Below are positions 47,818 through 57,502 of a stretch of DNA of 64,000 bases, one piece after another. Each line of letters opens with the position of its first letter. Within the stretch, counting starts at the first letter, position 1. The stretch is from Phocaeicola barnesiae DSM 18169 = JCM 13652 (GTDB lineage Bacteria > Bacteroidota > Bacteroidia > Bacteroidales > Bacteroidaceae), in contig NZ_KB894653.1 in assembly GCF_000374585.1 (NCBI RefSeq), forward strand, positions 62,001 through 126,000, given 5' to 3'. The position numbers and the translations under genes were made by a program. The notes below the pieces were generated by a model. That model made no database searches and had not been told where the DNA came from. It saw only the letters and a program-made list of their open reading frames with translations.

Positions 47818-50817
47818 ATGCAAAACAAAGGATTTGTAAAGGTTTTTGCGGTATTGCTGACCCTTGCGTGTGTCTTTTACCTCTCATTCTCCTTCGTGAC
47901 CCGCTATCAGATGAACAAGGCGGCCGAAGACCCGAAGGGAGCGGCACACTACCTTGATTCTATGCAGAATCAGAAGGTTTGGTTGGGGGTTTATACCCTG
48001 AAACAGTGTCGTGAGATGGAGATCGGTCTCGGTCTGGACTTGAAAGGTGGTATGAACGTCATTCTGGAAGTATCTGTTCCGGATGTTGTGAGAACACTGG
48101 CAGACCACAAGACAGATGAAGCGTTTAACAAAGCAGTGGATGAGGCTGCCAAGCAGCAGATTACCAGTCAGGAAGACTTCGTTACCCTGTTCGTCAGAGA
48201 ATATAAGAAGCAGGCTCCGGAAGGAAAGTTGGCTGAACTGTTCGCTACTCAGCAGCTGAAGGACAAAGTAAATACCCGTAGTACAGACGCTCAGGTAGAA
48301 GCTGTATTGCGTGAGGAAGTAAAAGCTGCTGTAGATAACTCTTACAATGTATTGCGTACACGTATCGACCGTTTCGGTGTGGCTCAGCCGAATATCCAGA
48401 CTTTGGAAGGTAAAATGGGGCGTATCATGGTCGAACTGCCAGGTATCAAGGAACCGGAACGTGTAAGAAAGCTGTTGCAAGGTTCTGCCAACCTGGAATT
48501 CTGGGAAACCTACGAAGCGAAAGATATTATTCCGGTATTGGCTAATGTCGACGCAAAGGCCAGAACCATCTTATCCGGAACTGCCGCTGATTCTGTGGCT
48601 GTAGATACTGCTGCTGTGGATAAGGAAACAGCTGCTGTTTCTGCCAAAGACAGCTTGGCCGCTGCCTTGAAAGGTGAAACAGTCCAGTCTACTTCTAACG
48701 CTGAACAGCAGAAGAAAGATCATCCGCTGTTGGCCAATCTGGCTCTGAACCAGAGTGGAGTAGGTTCTATCGTCGGTTTTGCCGATTATCAGGATACTGC
48801 CGCAGTCAATCGCATCCTGACTATGCCGGGTGTGAAGGAACTGTTGCCACGTGATCTGAAACTGATGTGGGGTGTGAAGGCTTCTGATATGGATAAGAGT
48901 GGACGTATGTTCGAACTTTATGCTATCAAGTCTACTGAACGTAATGGACGTGCTCCGCTGGAAGGTGATGTCGTGACGGATGCGAGAGATGAATACGACC
49001 AGTTCAACAAACCTTGTGTAAGCATGTCAATGAATACGGAAGGTGCTCGTCGTTGGGCTCAGCTGACCAAACAGAATATCGGTCGGGAAATTGCCATCGT
49101 TTTGGATGGATATGTATACAGTGCTCCGCGCGTAAACGGTGAAATTACTGGCGGTAATTCTCAGATTACCGGTAACTTTACTCCGGAACTGACCAAGGAC
49201 TTGGCTAACGTATTGAAATCAGGTAAGATGCCGGCTCCTGCACGTATCGTACAGGAAGACATCGTAGGTCCGTCACTGGGTCAGGAATCCATTAATCAGG
49301 GTATTGTTTCTTTCATCGTGGCTCTGATTGTCCTGATGATTTACATGTGTGCGATGTACGGACTGATTCCGGGTATGATTGCCAACATCGCCATGATTTT
49401 CAACTTCTTCTTTACATTGGGAATCCTTTCTTCGTTCCAGGCCGCATTGACCATGTCAGGTATCGCCGGTATGGTACTGTCATTGGGTATGGCTGTGGAT
49501 GCGAACGTATTGATTTATGAGCGTACCAAGGAAGAACTGAGAGCCGGTAAGGGAACCAAACAAGCTTTGTCTGAAGGTTATGCCAACGCGTTCTCTGCTA
49601 TCTTCGACTCTAACTTGACTTCTATCCTGACAGGTATCATCCTGTTCAACTTCGGTACCGGTCCTATCCGTGGTTTTGCTACTACTTTGATTATCGGTAT
49701 TCTCTGTTCATTCTTTACTGCCGTATTCTTGACTCGTGTGGTTTACGAACACTACATGAACAAGGAAAAATGGTTGAACCTGACCTTTACAACCGGTATT
49801 TCGAAGAACTTGATGCAGAATGTACACTATAACTTCATGGGAGTAACCAAACGTGCATTTACTATCTGGGGCATTATTATTGTGGTTTGCATCATTTCAT
49901 TCTTTACACGTGGTTTGGCTCAGAGTATTGATTTCACCGGTGGACGTAACTTTGTAGTTCAGTTTGAACAGGTTGTGCAGCCGGAAACTGTCCGTGCTCT
50001 GCTTCAGCCAAAAGTCGGTGATGCCAATGTCCAGGCTATTGCTTTGGGTACTGATGGTAAGACTATCCGTGTAACTACCAACTATCGTATTGAAGAAGAT
50101 TCTCCGACTATCGATGCCGAAATCGAAGAGTTCCTGTATCAGGCTTTGAAAGACGGTAACTTGTTGGGAGAAGGCACTACTCTTGAAATCTTTATTGACC
50201 GTGATAATCGTGCCGGCGGTTCTATCATCAGTTCACAGAAAGTAGGTCCAAGTATTGCTGACGATATCAAGACATCGGCTATCTGGTCAGTTGTACTGGC
50301 TCTGATTGTTATCGGTGTATATATCTTGATCCGATTCAGTAACATTGCCTTCAGTATCGGTGCTACCGTAGCATTGACTGTCGATACCATCCTGATTATC
50401 GGTGCTTATTCTCTGTGTCACGGATGGATGCCGTTCTCACTGGAAATCGACCAGACGTTTATCGGTGCTATCCTGACGGCTATCGGTTACTCTATCAACG
50501 ATAAGGTGGTTATCTTCGACCGTGTACGTGAGTTCTTCCACCTGTATCCGAAGCGTGACCGTGCCCGTCTGTTCAATGATTCGTTGAATACGACCCTGAG
50601 CCGTACCATCAATACTTCACTGAGTACATTGATTGTATTGTTGAGTATCTTTATCCTGGGTGGCGACAGTATCCGTAGTTTTGCTTTCGCCATGATTCTG
50701 GGTGTGGTTATCGGTACATTGTCTTCATTGTTCGTTGCAGCTTCGGTCGCTTACCTGACTATGGGACATAAATTGCCCGAAGGTGAAGTAGAACCTGCTG
50801 AAGATGCAAAGGCTTGA
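47818..50817 (+). CDS. secDF: Protein translocase subunit SecDF (fused)
   Basis: A 999-residue fusion of SecD (about residues 1-640) and SecF (about 660-990), with 12 expected transmembrane helices. SecD signatures are GLGLDLKGGMNVILEV, the large periplasmic domain (LLPRDLKLMWGV), GRFTPELT-like NFTPELTKDLANVL and AVDANVLIYERTKEE. SecF has SIDFTGGRNFVVQF and YSINDKVVIFDRVREFF. It uses the proton-motive force to pull preproteins through SecYEG. Fused SecDF is usual in Bacteroidetes. It is a single-gene unit with its own promoter box and terminator. Confidence 0.97.
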   Translation: MQNKGFVKVFAVLLTLACVFYLSFSFVTRYQMNKAAEDPKGAAHYLDSMQNQKVWLGVYTLKQCREMEIGLGLDLKGGMNVILEVSVPDVVRTLADHKTDEAFNKAVDEAAKQQITSQEDFVTLFVREYKKQAPEGKLAELFATQQLKDKVNTRSTDAQVEAVLREEVKAAVDNSYNVLRTRIDRFGVAQPNIQTLEGKMGRIMVELPGIKEPERVRKLLQGSANLEFWETYEAKDIIPVLANVDAKARTILSGTAADSVAVDTAAVDKETAAVSAKDSLAAALKGETVQSTSNAEQQKKDHPLLANLALNQSGVGSIVGFADYQDTAAVNRILTMPGVKELLPRDLKLMWGVKASDMDKSGRMFELYAIKSTERNGRAPLEGDVVTDARDEYDQFNKPCVSMSMNTEGARRWAQLTKQNIGREIAIVLDGYVYSAPRVNGEITGGNSQITGNFTPELTKDLANVLKSGKMPAPARIVQEDIVGPSLGQESINQGIVSFIVALIVLMIYMCAMYGLIPGMIANIAMIFNFFFTLGILSSFQAALTMSGIAGMVLSLGMAVDANVLIYERTKEELRAGKGTKQALSEGYANAFSAIFDSNLTSILTGIILFNFGTGPIRGFATTLIIGILCSFFTAVFLTRVVYEHYMNKEKWLNLTFTTGISKNLMQNVHYNFMGVTKRAFTIWGIIIVVCIISFFTRGLAQSIDFTGGRNFVVQFEQVVQPETVRALLQPKVGDANVQAIALGTDGKTIRVTTNYRIEEDSPTIDAEIEEFLYQALKDGNLLGEGTTLEIFIDRDNRAGGSIISSQKVGPSIADDIKTSAIWSVVLALIVIGVYILIRFSNIAFSIGATVALTVDTILIIGAYSLCHGWMPFSLEIDQTFIGAILTAIGYSINDKVVIFDRVREFFHLYPKRDRARLFNDSLNTTLSRTINTSLSTLIVLLSIFILGGDSIRSFAFAMILGVVIGTLSSLFVAASVAYLTMGHKLPEGEVEPAEDAKA

Positions 50818-50843
50818 TGGAAGCTATAAGACGATTATAATTG

Positions 50844-50876
50844 AAAATGGCTGTCTCGTTTGGGGCAGCCATTTTT
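50844..50876 (+). terminator. Terminator of secDF
   Basis: A 10-bp perfect stem (50844-50853 with 50866-50875) with a 12-base loop region and a T-run, 27 bases after the stop. Confidence 0.85.
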
Positions 50877-50985
50877 GATTTATAGGGTTGCTGAATCAGG
50901 CAAGGATTGTGGGTACATTGGTAGACAATAATGGCCGGAATAGGCAGCTATGTCCGTTCTTGATGATTCAGAATCGGGAAATAGG

Positions 50986-51026
50986 TCAATAAAAAAAGGT
51001 GTGGGAGATGTTTGTCGATAGCGACA
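50986..51026 (-). terminator. Possible terminator of tRNA-Arg
   Basis: A small hairpin (TGTCG-ATAG-CGACA, 51013-51026) is followed on the minus strand by a purine-rich spacer and CACCTTTTTTT (about 50998-50988). The spacing between stem and T-run is longer than usual. Confidence 0.35.
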
Positions 51027-51058
51027 GGAAGAGTGTTTTTTCTCGTTACCCGAGAAAG

Positions 51059-51130
51059 TACCCCCGAGGGGAATCGAACCCCTATCAAAAGTTTAGGAAA
51101 CTTCTATTCTATCCGTTGAACTACAAGGGC
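51059..51130 (-). tRNA. tRNA-Arg(CCU)
   Basis: The minus strand folds into a 72-base cloverleaf: acceptor GCCCTTG with CGGGGGT (three G-U pairs), D arm GTTC/GAAT, anticodon arm GAAGT-TTCCTAA-ACTTT, and T arm AGGGG-TTCGATT-CCCCT. The anticodon CCT reads AGG codons for arginine. CCA is not encoded; the discriminator is A. Confidence 0.93.
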
Positions 51131-51228
51131 AGCGATTGCAAATGTACGCCTTTTTTAGGGATAAACAATATTTTTGTATCAGAATTTTCAACAGATTGTT
51201 TTTATACGATAAAATTTTTCGTTTTTAT

Positions 51229-51259
51229 TTTGATTTTTGACAGAACTTCACGACTTTTG
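51229..51259 (+). promoter_or_regulatory. Probable promoter of korAB
   Basis: TTTG at 51229-51232 and GACTTTTG at 51252-51259 are 19 bases apart (one mismatch in the -7 box). The ATG of korA is 36 bases further on. Confidence 0.5.
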
Positions 51260-51294
51260 TAGCCATTGATTTTGTGAACTTTAAATGATATATT

Positions 51295-53151
51295 ATGGCA
51301 GAAGAAATGATTGTCAAAGAGCTGGATAATGTAGTAGTCCGTTTTTCGGGCGACTCCGGCGATGGCATGCAGTTGGCCGGCAATATGTTTTCTAATATTT
51401 CGGCTACCGAGGGAAATGATATCAGTACGTTCCCGGATTATCCGGCAGATATCCGTGCCCCGCAAGGTTCGTTGACGGGAGTATCCGGTTTTCAGGTACA
51501 TATCGGTTCAGGTAAAGTCTATACTCCGGGCGATAAATGTGATGTACTGGTTGCGATGAATCCTGCCGCCTTGAAGACACAGTATAAGTTCTGTAAGCCG
51601 CAGGCTGTTATTATCATTGATACAGATTCTTTTACAAAACGTGATCTGGAGAAAGCAAAATTCCAGTTAGATAATCCGTTCTCGGAATTAGGTATCAAGA
51701 ACGAAGTGGTAGAGGCAGCTATCACAACAATGTGTAAGGAATGCTTGAAAGAAAGCGGATTGGATAATAAATCCATCCTGCGTACCAAGAATATGTTTGC
51801 CTTGGGACTTGTGTGCTGGTTGTTCCAGCGCGATATCAAGGTCGGCGAGAAATTGTTGCGTGACAAGTTTGCCAAGAAACCTGAGATAGCTGAGGCTAAT
51901 GTGCAGGTACTTTATGCAGGCTACCAGTTTGGTGCGAATACCCATGCTTCTGTGTCGATGAGTTATCGTGTACCGTGCAAGGACCAGAAAAGGCCAGGAA
52001 GATATATGGATATCAATGGTAACAAGGCTACAGCCTACGGGCTGATGGCTGCTGCTGAAAAAGCAGGATTACAGTTATATTTGGGATCCTATCCTATTAC
52101 TCCGGCTACAGATATACTTCATGAGTTGGCAAAACATAAATCGCTCGGTGTAAAGACGGTGCAATGTGAGGATGAAATTGCTGGATGTGCTTCGGCTGTA
52201 GGTGCCTCGTTTGCGGGTGCTCTTGCAGTAACTACCACTTCCGGACCGGGGGTATGTCTGAAGAGCGAAGCCATGAACCTGGCTGTGATAACAGAACTTC
52301 CGCTGGTAATTATCAACGTACAGCGTGGAGGACCTTCAACCGGTTTACCGACCAAGTCGGAACAAACTGATTTACTTCAGGCATTGTATGGCCGTAACGG
52401 TGAAAGTCCGATGCCTGTGATTGCTGCTACCTCGCCTACCGACTGTTTCAACGCAGCTTATACTGCCTGTAAGATTGCGCTTGAGCACATGACTCCTGTG
52501 GTACTGTTGACAGATGCTTATATAGCCAACGGTTCGGCTGCATGGCGCTTGCCCGACCTTGCAGAATATCCGGATATCTGTCCTCCATACGTAACTCCGG
52601 ATATGGCATCCTACTGGACACCTTTCTTGCGTAATCATGAAACAGGTGTCCGTTATTGGGCTGTACCTGGAACAGAATCGTTTATGCATCGTATTGGTGG
52701 TCTTGAAAAGAGCAGTGAAACCGGAGCTATTTCTACTGAACCTGAGAACCATCATCTTATGACACAGCTCCGTGCCGAGAAAGTTCAGAAGATAGCTGAT
52801 ACCCTTCCGCTGCTGGAAGTAGAGGGCGACAAAGATGCCGACCTGCTGATTGTCGGTTTCGGAGGAACCTACGGACATCTCCATTCGGCCATGGATACAC
52901 TGAACAAGCAGGGACGGAAGACCGCTCTTGCACACTTCCGCTACATCAATCCGCTTCCGAAGAATACAGTCGAAGTGCTTCGTAAGTACAAGAAGATTGT
53001 AGTGGCCGAACAGAACATGGGCCAGTTGGCAGGTTATCTCCGCATGAAGATAGAAGGCCTTCACCTGCATCAGTTCAATCAGGTAAAGGGACAACCGTTC
53101 GTTGTACAGGAACTGGTTGACGCTTTCACTAAAATCATGGACGAAAAATAA
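51295..53151 (+). CDS. korA: 2-oxoacid:ferredoxin oxidoreductase subunit alpha (2-oxoglutarate type)
   Basis: A 618-residue fusion of the gamma domain (about 10-190, VVVRFSGDSGDGMQLAGNMFS and TFPDYPADIRAPQGS) and the pyrimidine-binding alpha domain (about 220-600, NKATAYGLMAAAEKAGLQ, TVQCEDEIAGCASAVGASFAGA, TTTSGPGVCLKSEAMNLA, NVQRGGPSTGLPTKSEQTDL). This fused layout is typical of KorA. With KorB and ferredoxin it interconverts 2-oxoglutarate and succinyl-CoA plus CO2. The 2-oxoglutarate specificity is inferred from the subunit architecture. korB follows after 20 bases. Confidence 0.92.
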   Translation: MAEEMIVKELDNVVVRFSGDSGDGMQLAGNMFSNISATEGNDISTFPDYPADIRAPQGSLTGVSGFQVHIGSGKVYTPGDKCDVLVAMNPAALKTQYKFCKPQAVIIIDTDSFTKRDLEKAKFQLDNPFSELGIKNEVVEAAITTMCKECLKESGLDNKSILRTKNMFALGLVCWLFQRDIKVGEKLLRDKFAKKPEIAEANVQVLYAGYQFGANTHASVSMSYRVPCKDQKRPGRYMDINGNKATAYGLMAAAEKAGLQLYLGSYPITPATDILHELAKHKSLGVKTVQCEDEIAGCASAVGASFAGALAVTTTSGPGVCLKSEAMNLAVITELPLVIINVQRGGPSTGLPTKSEQTDLLQALYGRNGESPMPVIAATSPTDCFNAAYTACKIALEHMTPVVLLTDAYIANGSAAWRLPDLAEYPDICPPYVTPDMASYWTPFLRNHETGVRYWAVPGTESFMHRIGGLEKSSETGAISTEPENHHLMTQLRAEKVQKIADTLPLLEVEGDKDADLLIVGFGGTYGHLHSAMDTLNKQGRKTALAHFRYINPLPKNTVEVLRKYKKIVVAEQNMGQLAGYLRMKIEGLHLHQFNQVKGQPFVVQELVDAFTKIMDEK

Positions 53152-53171
53152 AGAAACACGGAGGAATAATT

Positions 53172-54182
53172 ATGAGCGAAACAAAATATACAGCAGCCGA
53201 CTATAAGGCTGGACAGCCACGCTGGTGTCCGGGATGTGGCGATCATGCTTTCTTGAACTCATTCCACAAGGCTCTGGCCGAAATTGGTACAGCTCCTAAG
53301 GATATAGCAGTAATTTCAGGTATCGGATGCTCTTCGCGTCTGCCATATTATATGAATACATACGGCATGCACACCATCCACGGACGTGCGGCAGCCATCG
53401 CTACCGGAGTGAAGGTAGCCAATCCCAACTTGACCGTCTGGCAGATATCAGGCGACGGTGACGGACTGGCCATCGGTGGTAACCACTTTATCCATGCCAT
53501 CCGTAGAAATGTGGATATCAACATCATCCTGTTGAATAACCGCATCTATGGATTGACCAAGGGACAGTATTCGCCTACTTCGGAAAGAGGATTTGTCAGC
53601 AAGTCTTCTCCCTACGGAACCGTAGAAGACCCGTTCCACCCGGCAGAACTCTGTTTCGGTGCACGTGGCCGTTTCTTTGCCCGTTGTGCGGCTGTGGATG
53701 GAAATCCTTCGGTAGAAGTCCTCAAGGCAGCCGAAAAGCATAAGGGAACATCCGTAGTGGAAGTGCTGCAGAACTGTGTCATCTTCAACGACGGTACCCA
53801 CAATGCCATCGCCAAGAAAGAAGACCGTGAGAAGAATGCCATCTATCTGGAACATGGCAAGCCGATGCTTTTCGGCCCGAACAAGGAGTTCGGTCTGATG
53901 CAGGAAGGTTTCGGACTGAAGGTGGTGAAGCTTGGAGAGAACGGAATCACCGAAAAAGACATTCTGGTTCACGACGCTCACTGCATGGACAATACCTTGC
54001 AACTGAAACTGGCCTTGATGGAAGGTCCTGATTTTCCGATTGCCCTTGGAGTCATCCGCGACGTGGAAGCACCTACCTATGACCAGGCCGTAGCCGCCCA
54101 GATAGAAGAAGTTTCTGCCAAGAAGAAATATCACAGTTTTGCAGAACTGCTCGATACAAATGATACTTGGGAAATCAAATAG
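53172..54182 (+). CDS. korB: 2-oxoacid:ferredoxin oxidoreductase subunit beta (2-oxoglutarate type)
   Basis: A 336-residue thiamine-diphosphate subunit. It has QPRWCPGCGDHAFLNS near the start, GIGCSSRLPYYMNTYGMHTIHGRA, and the ThDP motif QISGDGDGLAIGGNHFIHAIRRN followed by NNRIYGLTKGQYSPTS. The cysteines of CPGCG and CSSR bind the [4Fe-4S] cluster. It pairs with KorA just upstream. Together with pckA and frdCAB in this window it covers part of the branched anaerobic TCA pathway. A terminator lies 49 bases after the stop. Confidence 0.94.
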   Translation: MSETKYTAADYKAGQPRWCPGCGDHAFLNSFHKALAEIGTAPKDIAVISGIGCSSRLPYYMNTYGMHTIHGRAAAIATGVKVANPNLTVWQISGDGDGLAIGGNHFIHAIRRNVDINIILLNNRIYGLTKGQYSPTSERGFVSKSSPYGTVEDPFHPAELCFGARGRFFARCAAVDGNPSVEVLKAAEKHKGTSVVEVLQNCVIFNDGTHNAIAKKEDREKNAIYLEHGKPMLFGPNKEFGLMQEGFGLKVVKLGENGITEKDILVHDAHCMDNTLQLKLALMEGPDFPIALGVIRDVEAPTYDQAVAAQIEEVSAKKKYHSFAELLDTNDTWEIK

Positions 54183-54231
54183 TCCCTGTTACCGTCAGTG
54201 AAATAAACCGGTTATCCGGATACGAATAGTT

Positions 54232-54279
54232 ATCCTCCTGTCCGCTTTCTACCAAGGAAGGCTGGCAGGAGGATTTTTT
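54232..54279 (+). terminator. Terminator of korAB
   Basis: A perfect 9-bp stem (54232-54240 with 54266-54274) encloses a 25-base loop and is followed by six Ts. Confidence 0.75.
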
Positions 54280-54387
54280 ATACTTGATAGAGAGGTATCC
54301 GAACAGACAAGGCGGTTGCATGTCGTTTTTTAATCGTAGTTGGGGGGAACTTCTGTTCCTTTGTCAGCAAAATTGGCAAATTCTTCG

Positions 54388-54395
54388 TATTTTTG
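54388..54395 (+). promoter_or_regulatory. -7 box of the S9 peptidase gene
   Basis: TATTTTTG is a perfect -7 box 33 bases before the ATG at 54429. It rules out the TTG at 54393 as a start. Confidence 0.5.
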
Positions 54396-54428
54396 TCTGC
54401 AAATGAAATCATTAATCAGAGCAAGTTT

Positions 54429-57134
54429 ATGAAATATCGCATGTTTTTGGCAGGGCTGTTCATGGCATTCCCTGCATTCTCATTGTGGGCACAGCGAGCG
54501 TTTACCCCGGACGATCTGGTGAAATGGGAGCGGATAACACGGCAGTCTGTTTCCGACGACGGTAAATGGGTGGCTGTGCAGTTTACTCCCTGGCAGGGAG
54601 ATTCCCGGGTGGAAGTCTACACCGCAACCGACGGTAAGCAGGTGTTTGCTACCATGCCGGCGGGTAAGTTCGAGTTTACTGCCTCTTCCCGTTATCTGGT
54701 ACAGGAAGAAGTTCCGCCGGTTTCGCTGACCGATTCCTTGAAACTGAAGAAAGTGAAGAAGGAACAGATGCCGATGAATGTCCTGACGATACACGACCTG
54801 CAGGGAAAGACTTCCTGGAAGGTGGATTCCCTGAAATCCTACCGCTTGGCCAGAAAGGCCGATTGGATAGCCTATCAGCAGGGGCGGAAGGATTCGGTGC
54901 TTTATGTCGCCTCGTTGGACGGTACCCAACGTCTGACGCTTCCGAACGTCTCGGCTTACGGATTCTCCGCAGAGGGGGCTTCCCTCTATTTCATTACGGC
55001 CGATTCCTTGGACGGTATTCGTCCGGGGCTGTATGGGTGGACAGCCGGACTGACTCAGCCTAAGCTGTTGAAGGCTGGCAAAGGGGTATTCAGCGGCTGC
55101 ACCTTCGATAAGGAAGGACGTCAGTTGGCTTTCCTGTATGCCGATTCGAAGAAAGAGGCTTCTGCTGCATCCAGCCTGTGGCTCTCTACGGGGATGGGGG
55201 AGGCTCGTGAGGCTGTCACTACCGCTACTCCCGGTGTACCGGCCGGTTGGGTCATCAGTCCGAATGGAGCGCTGAGCTTTTCGGAAGACGGTAGCCGTCT
55301 TTTTCTGGGCACTGCTCCGAAGCCTTTGGAGAAAGATACGACCGTATTGGATGAATACCGCCCGAATGTACAGGTGTGGAGTTGGGATGAGCCGGTGCAG
55401 TATACCGTGCAGCAGTACAACCTGAAGAATGAACAGAAACGGACCTACCGGGCCTTGTATCAGGTGGCTGCCGGGAGATTGGTACAGTTGGCCGATACTT
55501 TGGCACCGGATATCCAGCTGGCACCGAAAGGGGCTGGTGAGTGGGCCTTGGTTTTCACCTCCCGTCCGTATTCGTTGGCTTCCATGTGGGAAGGCCGTAC
55601 CCGTTCCGATTATTACCGGGTGTCTTTGGCCGACGGGACACGCCAACCCGTAAGTACTGCCGATTATACTTCTTACCGTCTGTCACCTGCCGGCCGTTAT
55701 GCGTACGGCTATTGTGCGCCGGACAGTTGCTGGTATACTATCGAACTGGCGACGGGAAAGAAGGTCCCGGTAACAGTTGCTTTGAAGTATCCGGTATGGG
55801 ACGAGGAGAACGATGTCCCCGATTATCCGGCTCCGTACGGAGTAACCGGCTGGACCGAAGGAGATGAACGTCTGCTGGTGAACGACCGCTACGATATCTG
55901 GTCGCTCGACCCGCAGGGAAACGATGCCCCTGTCTGTCTGACCCGCAACGGCCGTGCGGAAGGTATCCGCTATACTTGGGTTGACCTTGATCCGGAAACT
56001 GAGGCTGTGTCCTTGACCGGTGCGCAGGTACTTACCGGTTTCCACGAAGCCCGGAAGACGACGGCAGTCTATCGCACGGTGTTGGGTGGTTCCAAGGCTC
56101 CCCAACAGGTATTGGGCGGTGATTACCGTTTCGGCAAGGTACAGAAAGCGGCTGAGGCTGACAGACTGCTCTATACCCGTGAACGTTTCGACGTTTATCC
56201 GGATGTCTGGAGCGCAGACCTGACCTGTAAGAAACCGGTACAGTTGACTCACGGCATCCGTCAGCAGGATGAGTACCTGTGGGGGAGTGCCGAACTGGTA
56301 TCGTGGACTTCCTTCGATGGAACCCCGCTGGAAGGTATCCTCTACAAGCCGGCCAATTTCGATCCTGCGAAGAAATACCCGATGGTGGTCAACTTCTACG
56401 AACGGAATTCAGAGACACTGTACCAGTACCGTACACCGGAAGCCCATCGTTCTACCATTGATTATCACCTGTATTTAAGCAACGGTTACCTGGTGTTTAA
56501 TCCCGATATCCGTTACCGCGACGGTTATCCGGGAGAGAGCTGCTACAACTGCCTGATGCCGGGTATTTCAATGGTTGAATCCAAGGGATTTGTCGACAGC
56601 AGTCACATCGGAGCACAGGGGCATAGCTGGGGCGGTTATCAGGTGGCCTACCTGGCTACCCGTACCGGCAAGTTCGCGGCCATCGAGTCGGGGGCGCCGG
56701 TAGTGAACATGTTCAGTGCCTACGGGGGCATCCGCTGGGGCTCGGGACTGAACCGTTCCTTCCAGTATGAACATACGCAGAGCCGTCTGGGAGCCACCCC
56801 GTGGAGCGGTCCTGTCCGTTATTTCGAGAACTCACCGCTGTTCCTGATAGATAAGGTGACGACACCGATTCTCATCATGCACAACGATAGCGACGGACAT
56901 GTGCCCTGGTATCAGGGAATCGAATATTTCGTGGCGCTGAAGCGTCTGCAGAAGCCGGCTTGGATGCTGAACTATCCGGGCGAGCCCCACTGGCCGTTGC
57001 GTCTGGCCAACAAGCTCGATTTCCAGAAACGCATGTTCCAGTTCTTCAATCACTACCTGAAGGGAGAACCCATGCCGGCCTGGATGAAAGACGGAATTCC
57101 GGCAGTGAAGCAACCTTACGAGCTGGGCTATTAA
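54429..57134 (+). CDS. Exported S9 family (prolyl oligopeptidase-type) serine peptidase
   Basis: From the ATG at 54429 the protein has 901 residues and a signal peptide (MKYRMFLAGLFMAFPAFSLWAQ). A long beta-propeller region (about 30-600, with repeated V-S-D-D-G-K and tyrosine-rich blades) precedes an alpha/beta-hydrolase domain. The triad is Ser733 in QGHSWGGYQ, Asp822 in NDSDGHVPW and His854 in GEPHWPLR. It probably trims peptides in the periplasm. Specificity (dipeptidyl, oligopeptidyl or acylaminoacyl) is not clear from sequence. It is a single gene followed by a palindrome-rich hairpin region. Confidence 0.92.
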   Translation: MKYRMFLAGLFMAFPAFSLWAQRAFTPDDLVKWERITRQSVSDDGKWVAVQFTPWQGDSRVEVYTATDGKQVFATMPAGKFEFTASSRYLVQEEVPPVSLTDSLKLKKVKKEQMPMNVLTIHDLQGKTSWKVDSLKSYRLARKADWIAYQQGRKDSVLYVASLDGTQRLTLPNVSAYGFSAEGASLYFITADSLDGIRPGLYGWTAGLTQPKLLKAGKGVFSGCTFDKEGRQLAFLYADSKKEASAASSLWLSTGMGEAREAVTTATPGVPAGWVISPNGALSFSEDGSRLFLGTAPKPLEKDTTVLDEYRPNVQVWSWDEPVQYTVQQYNLKNEQKRTYRALYQVAAGRLVQLADTLAPDIQLAPKGAGEWALVFTSRPYSLASMWEGRTRSDYYRVSLADGTRQPVSTADYTSYRLSPAGRYAYGYCAPDSCWYTIELATGKKVPVTVALKYPVWDEENDVPDYPAPYGVTGWTEGDERLLVNDRYDIWSLDPQGNDAPVCLTRNGRAEGIRYTWVDLDPETEAVSLTGAQVLTGFHEARKTTAVYRTVLGGSKAPQQVLGGDYRFGKVQKAAEADRLLYTRERFDVYPDVWSADLTCKKPVQLTHGIRQQDEYLWGSAELVSWTSFDGTPLEGILYKPANFDPAKKYPMVVNFYERNSETLYQYRTPEAHRSTIDYHLYLSNGYLVFNPDIRYRDGYPGESCYNCLMPGISMVESKGFVDSSHIGAQGHSWGGYQVAYLATRTGKFAAIESGAPVVNMFSAYGGIRWGSGLNRSFQYEHTQSRLGATPWSGPVRYFENSPLFLIDKVTTPILIMHNDSDGHVPWYQGIEYFVALKRLQKPAWMLNYPGEPHWPLRLANKLDFQKRMFQFFNHYLKGEPMPAWMKDGIPAVKQPYELGY

Positions 57135-57156
57135 GTCAGTTTCTATTGTATAAAAA

Positions 57157-57259
57157 ACGAACGTTCGTATGAAAACAAACGTCCGTTCGTTTGATACAAA
57201 ACGTCCTCATGTCTTGGGTAAAACGTTTGTTCGTTTTCTTTAAGACATGAGGATGTTTT
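57157..57259. repeat. AACGAACGTTCGTT-type palindromes inside a long hairpin
   Basis: ACGAACGTTCGT is a perfect 12-bp palindrome at 57157-57168, an imperfect 20-bp copy is at 57173-57192, and AAACG...CGTTT is at 57221-57236. The last lies in the loop of an 18-bp stem with one mismatch (57198-57215 with 57242-57259; the inner 11 bp are perfect). The core matches the cluster at 16597-16679. It sits between the S9 peptidase stop and the pckA promoter; the hairpin may end transcription of the former. No gene fits in 57135-57502. Confidence 0.7.
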
Positions 57260-57385
57260 CTGTTAAATCCAGTGCTGTTTTTTAAGATTTGCAATCTGCA
57301 ATTGGCAAATATGTTACACAAGTATAAATCTTTTACGATTACGGATTTTTTTCTCTATTCTGTTTTCCGTTTCAAATAAATCCGT

Positions 57386-57393
57386 TAATTTTG
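57386..57393 (+). promoter_or_regulatory. -7 box of pckA
   Basis: TAATTTTG is a perfect -7 box, giving a long leader of about 105 bases before the ATG at 57503. The leader contains an ACAAGG / CCTTG complementary pair that could fold. Confidence 0.55.
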
Positions 57394-57502
57394 TAGCGCC
57401 TAAGACAAGGGAGATGTTGAAAATCACCTTGAAAGCGAGATAGGCCTTGATATTCTGAGAAAAATAGACATTTGATATAATAACAAATTAATCATTTGAA
57501 CA

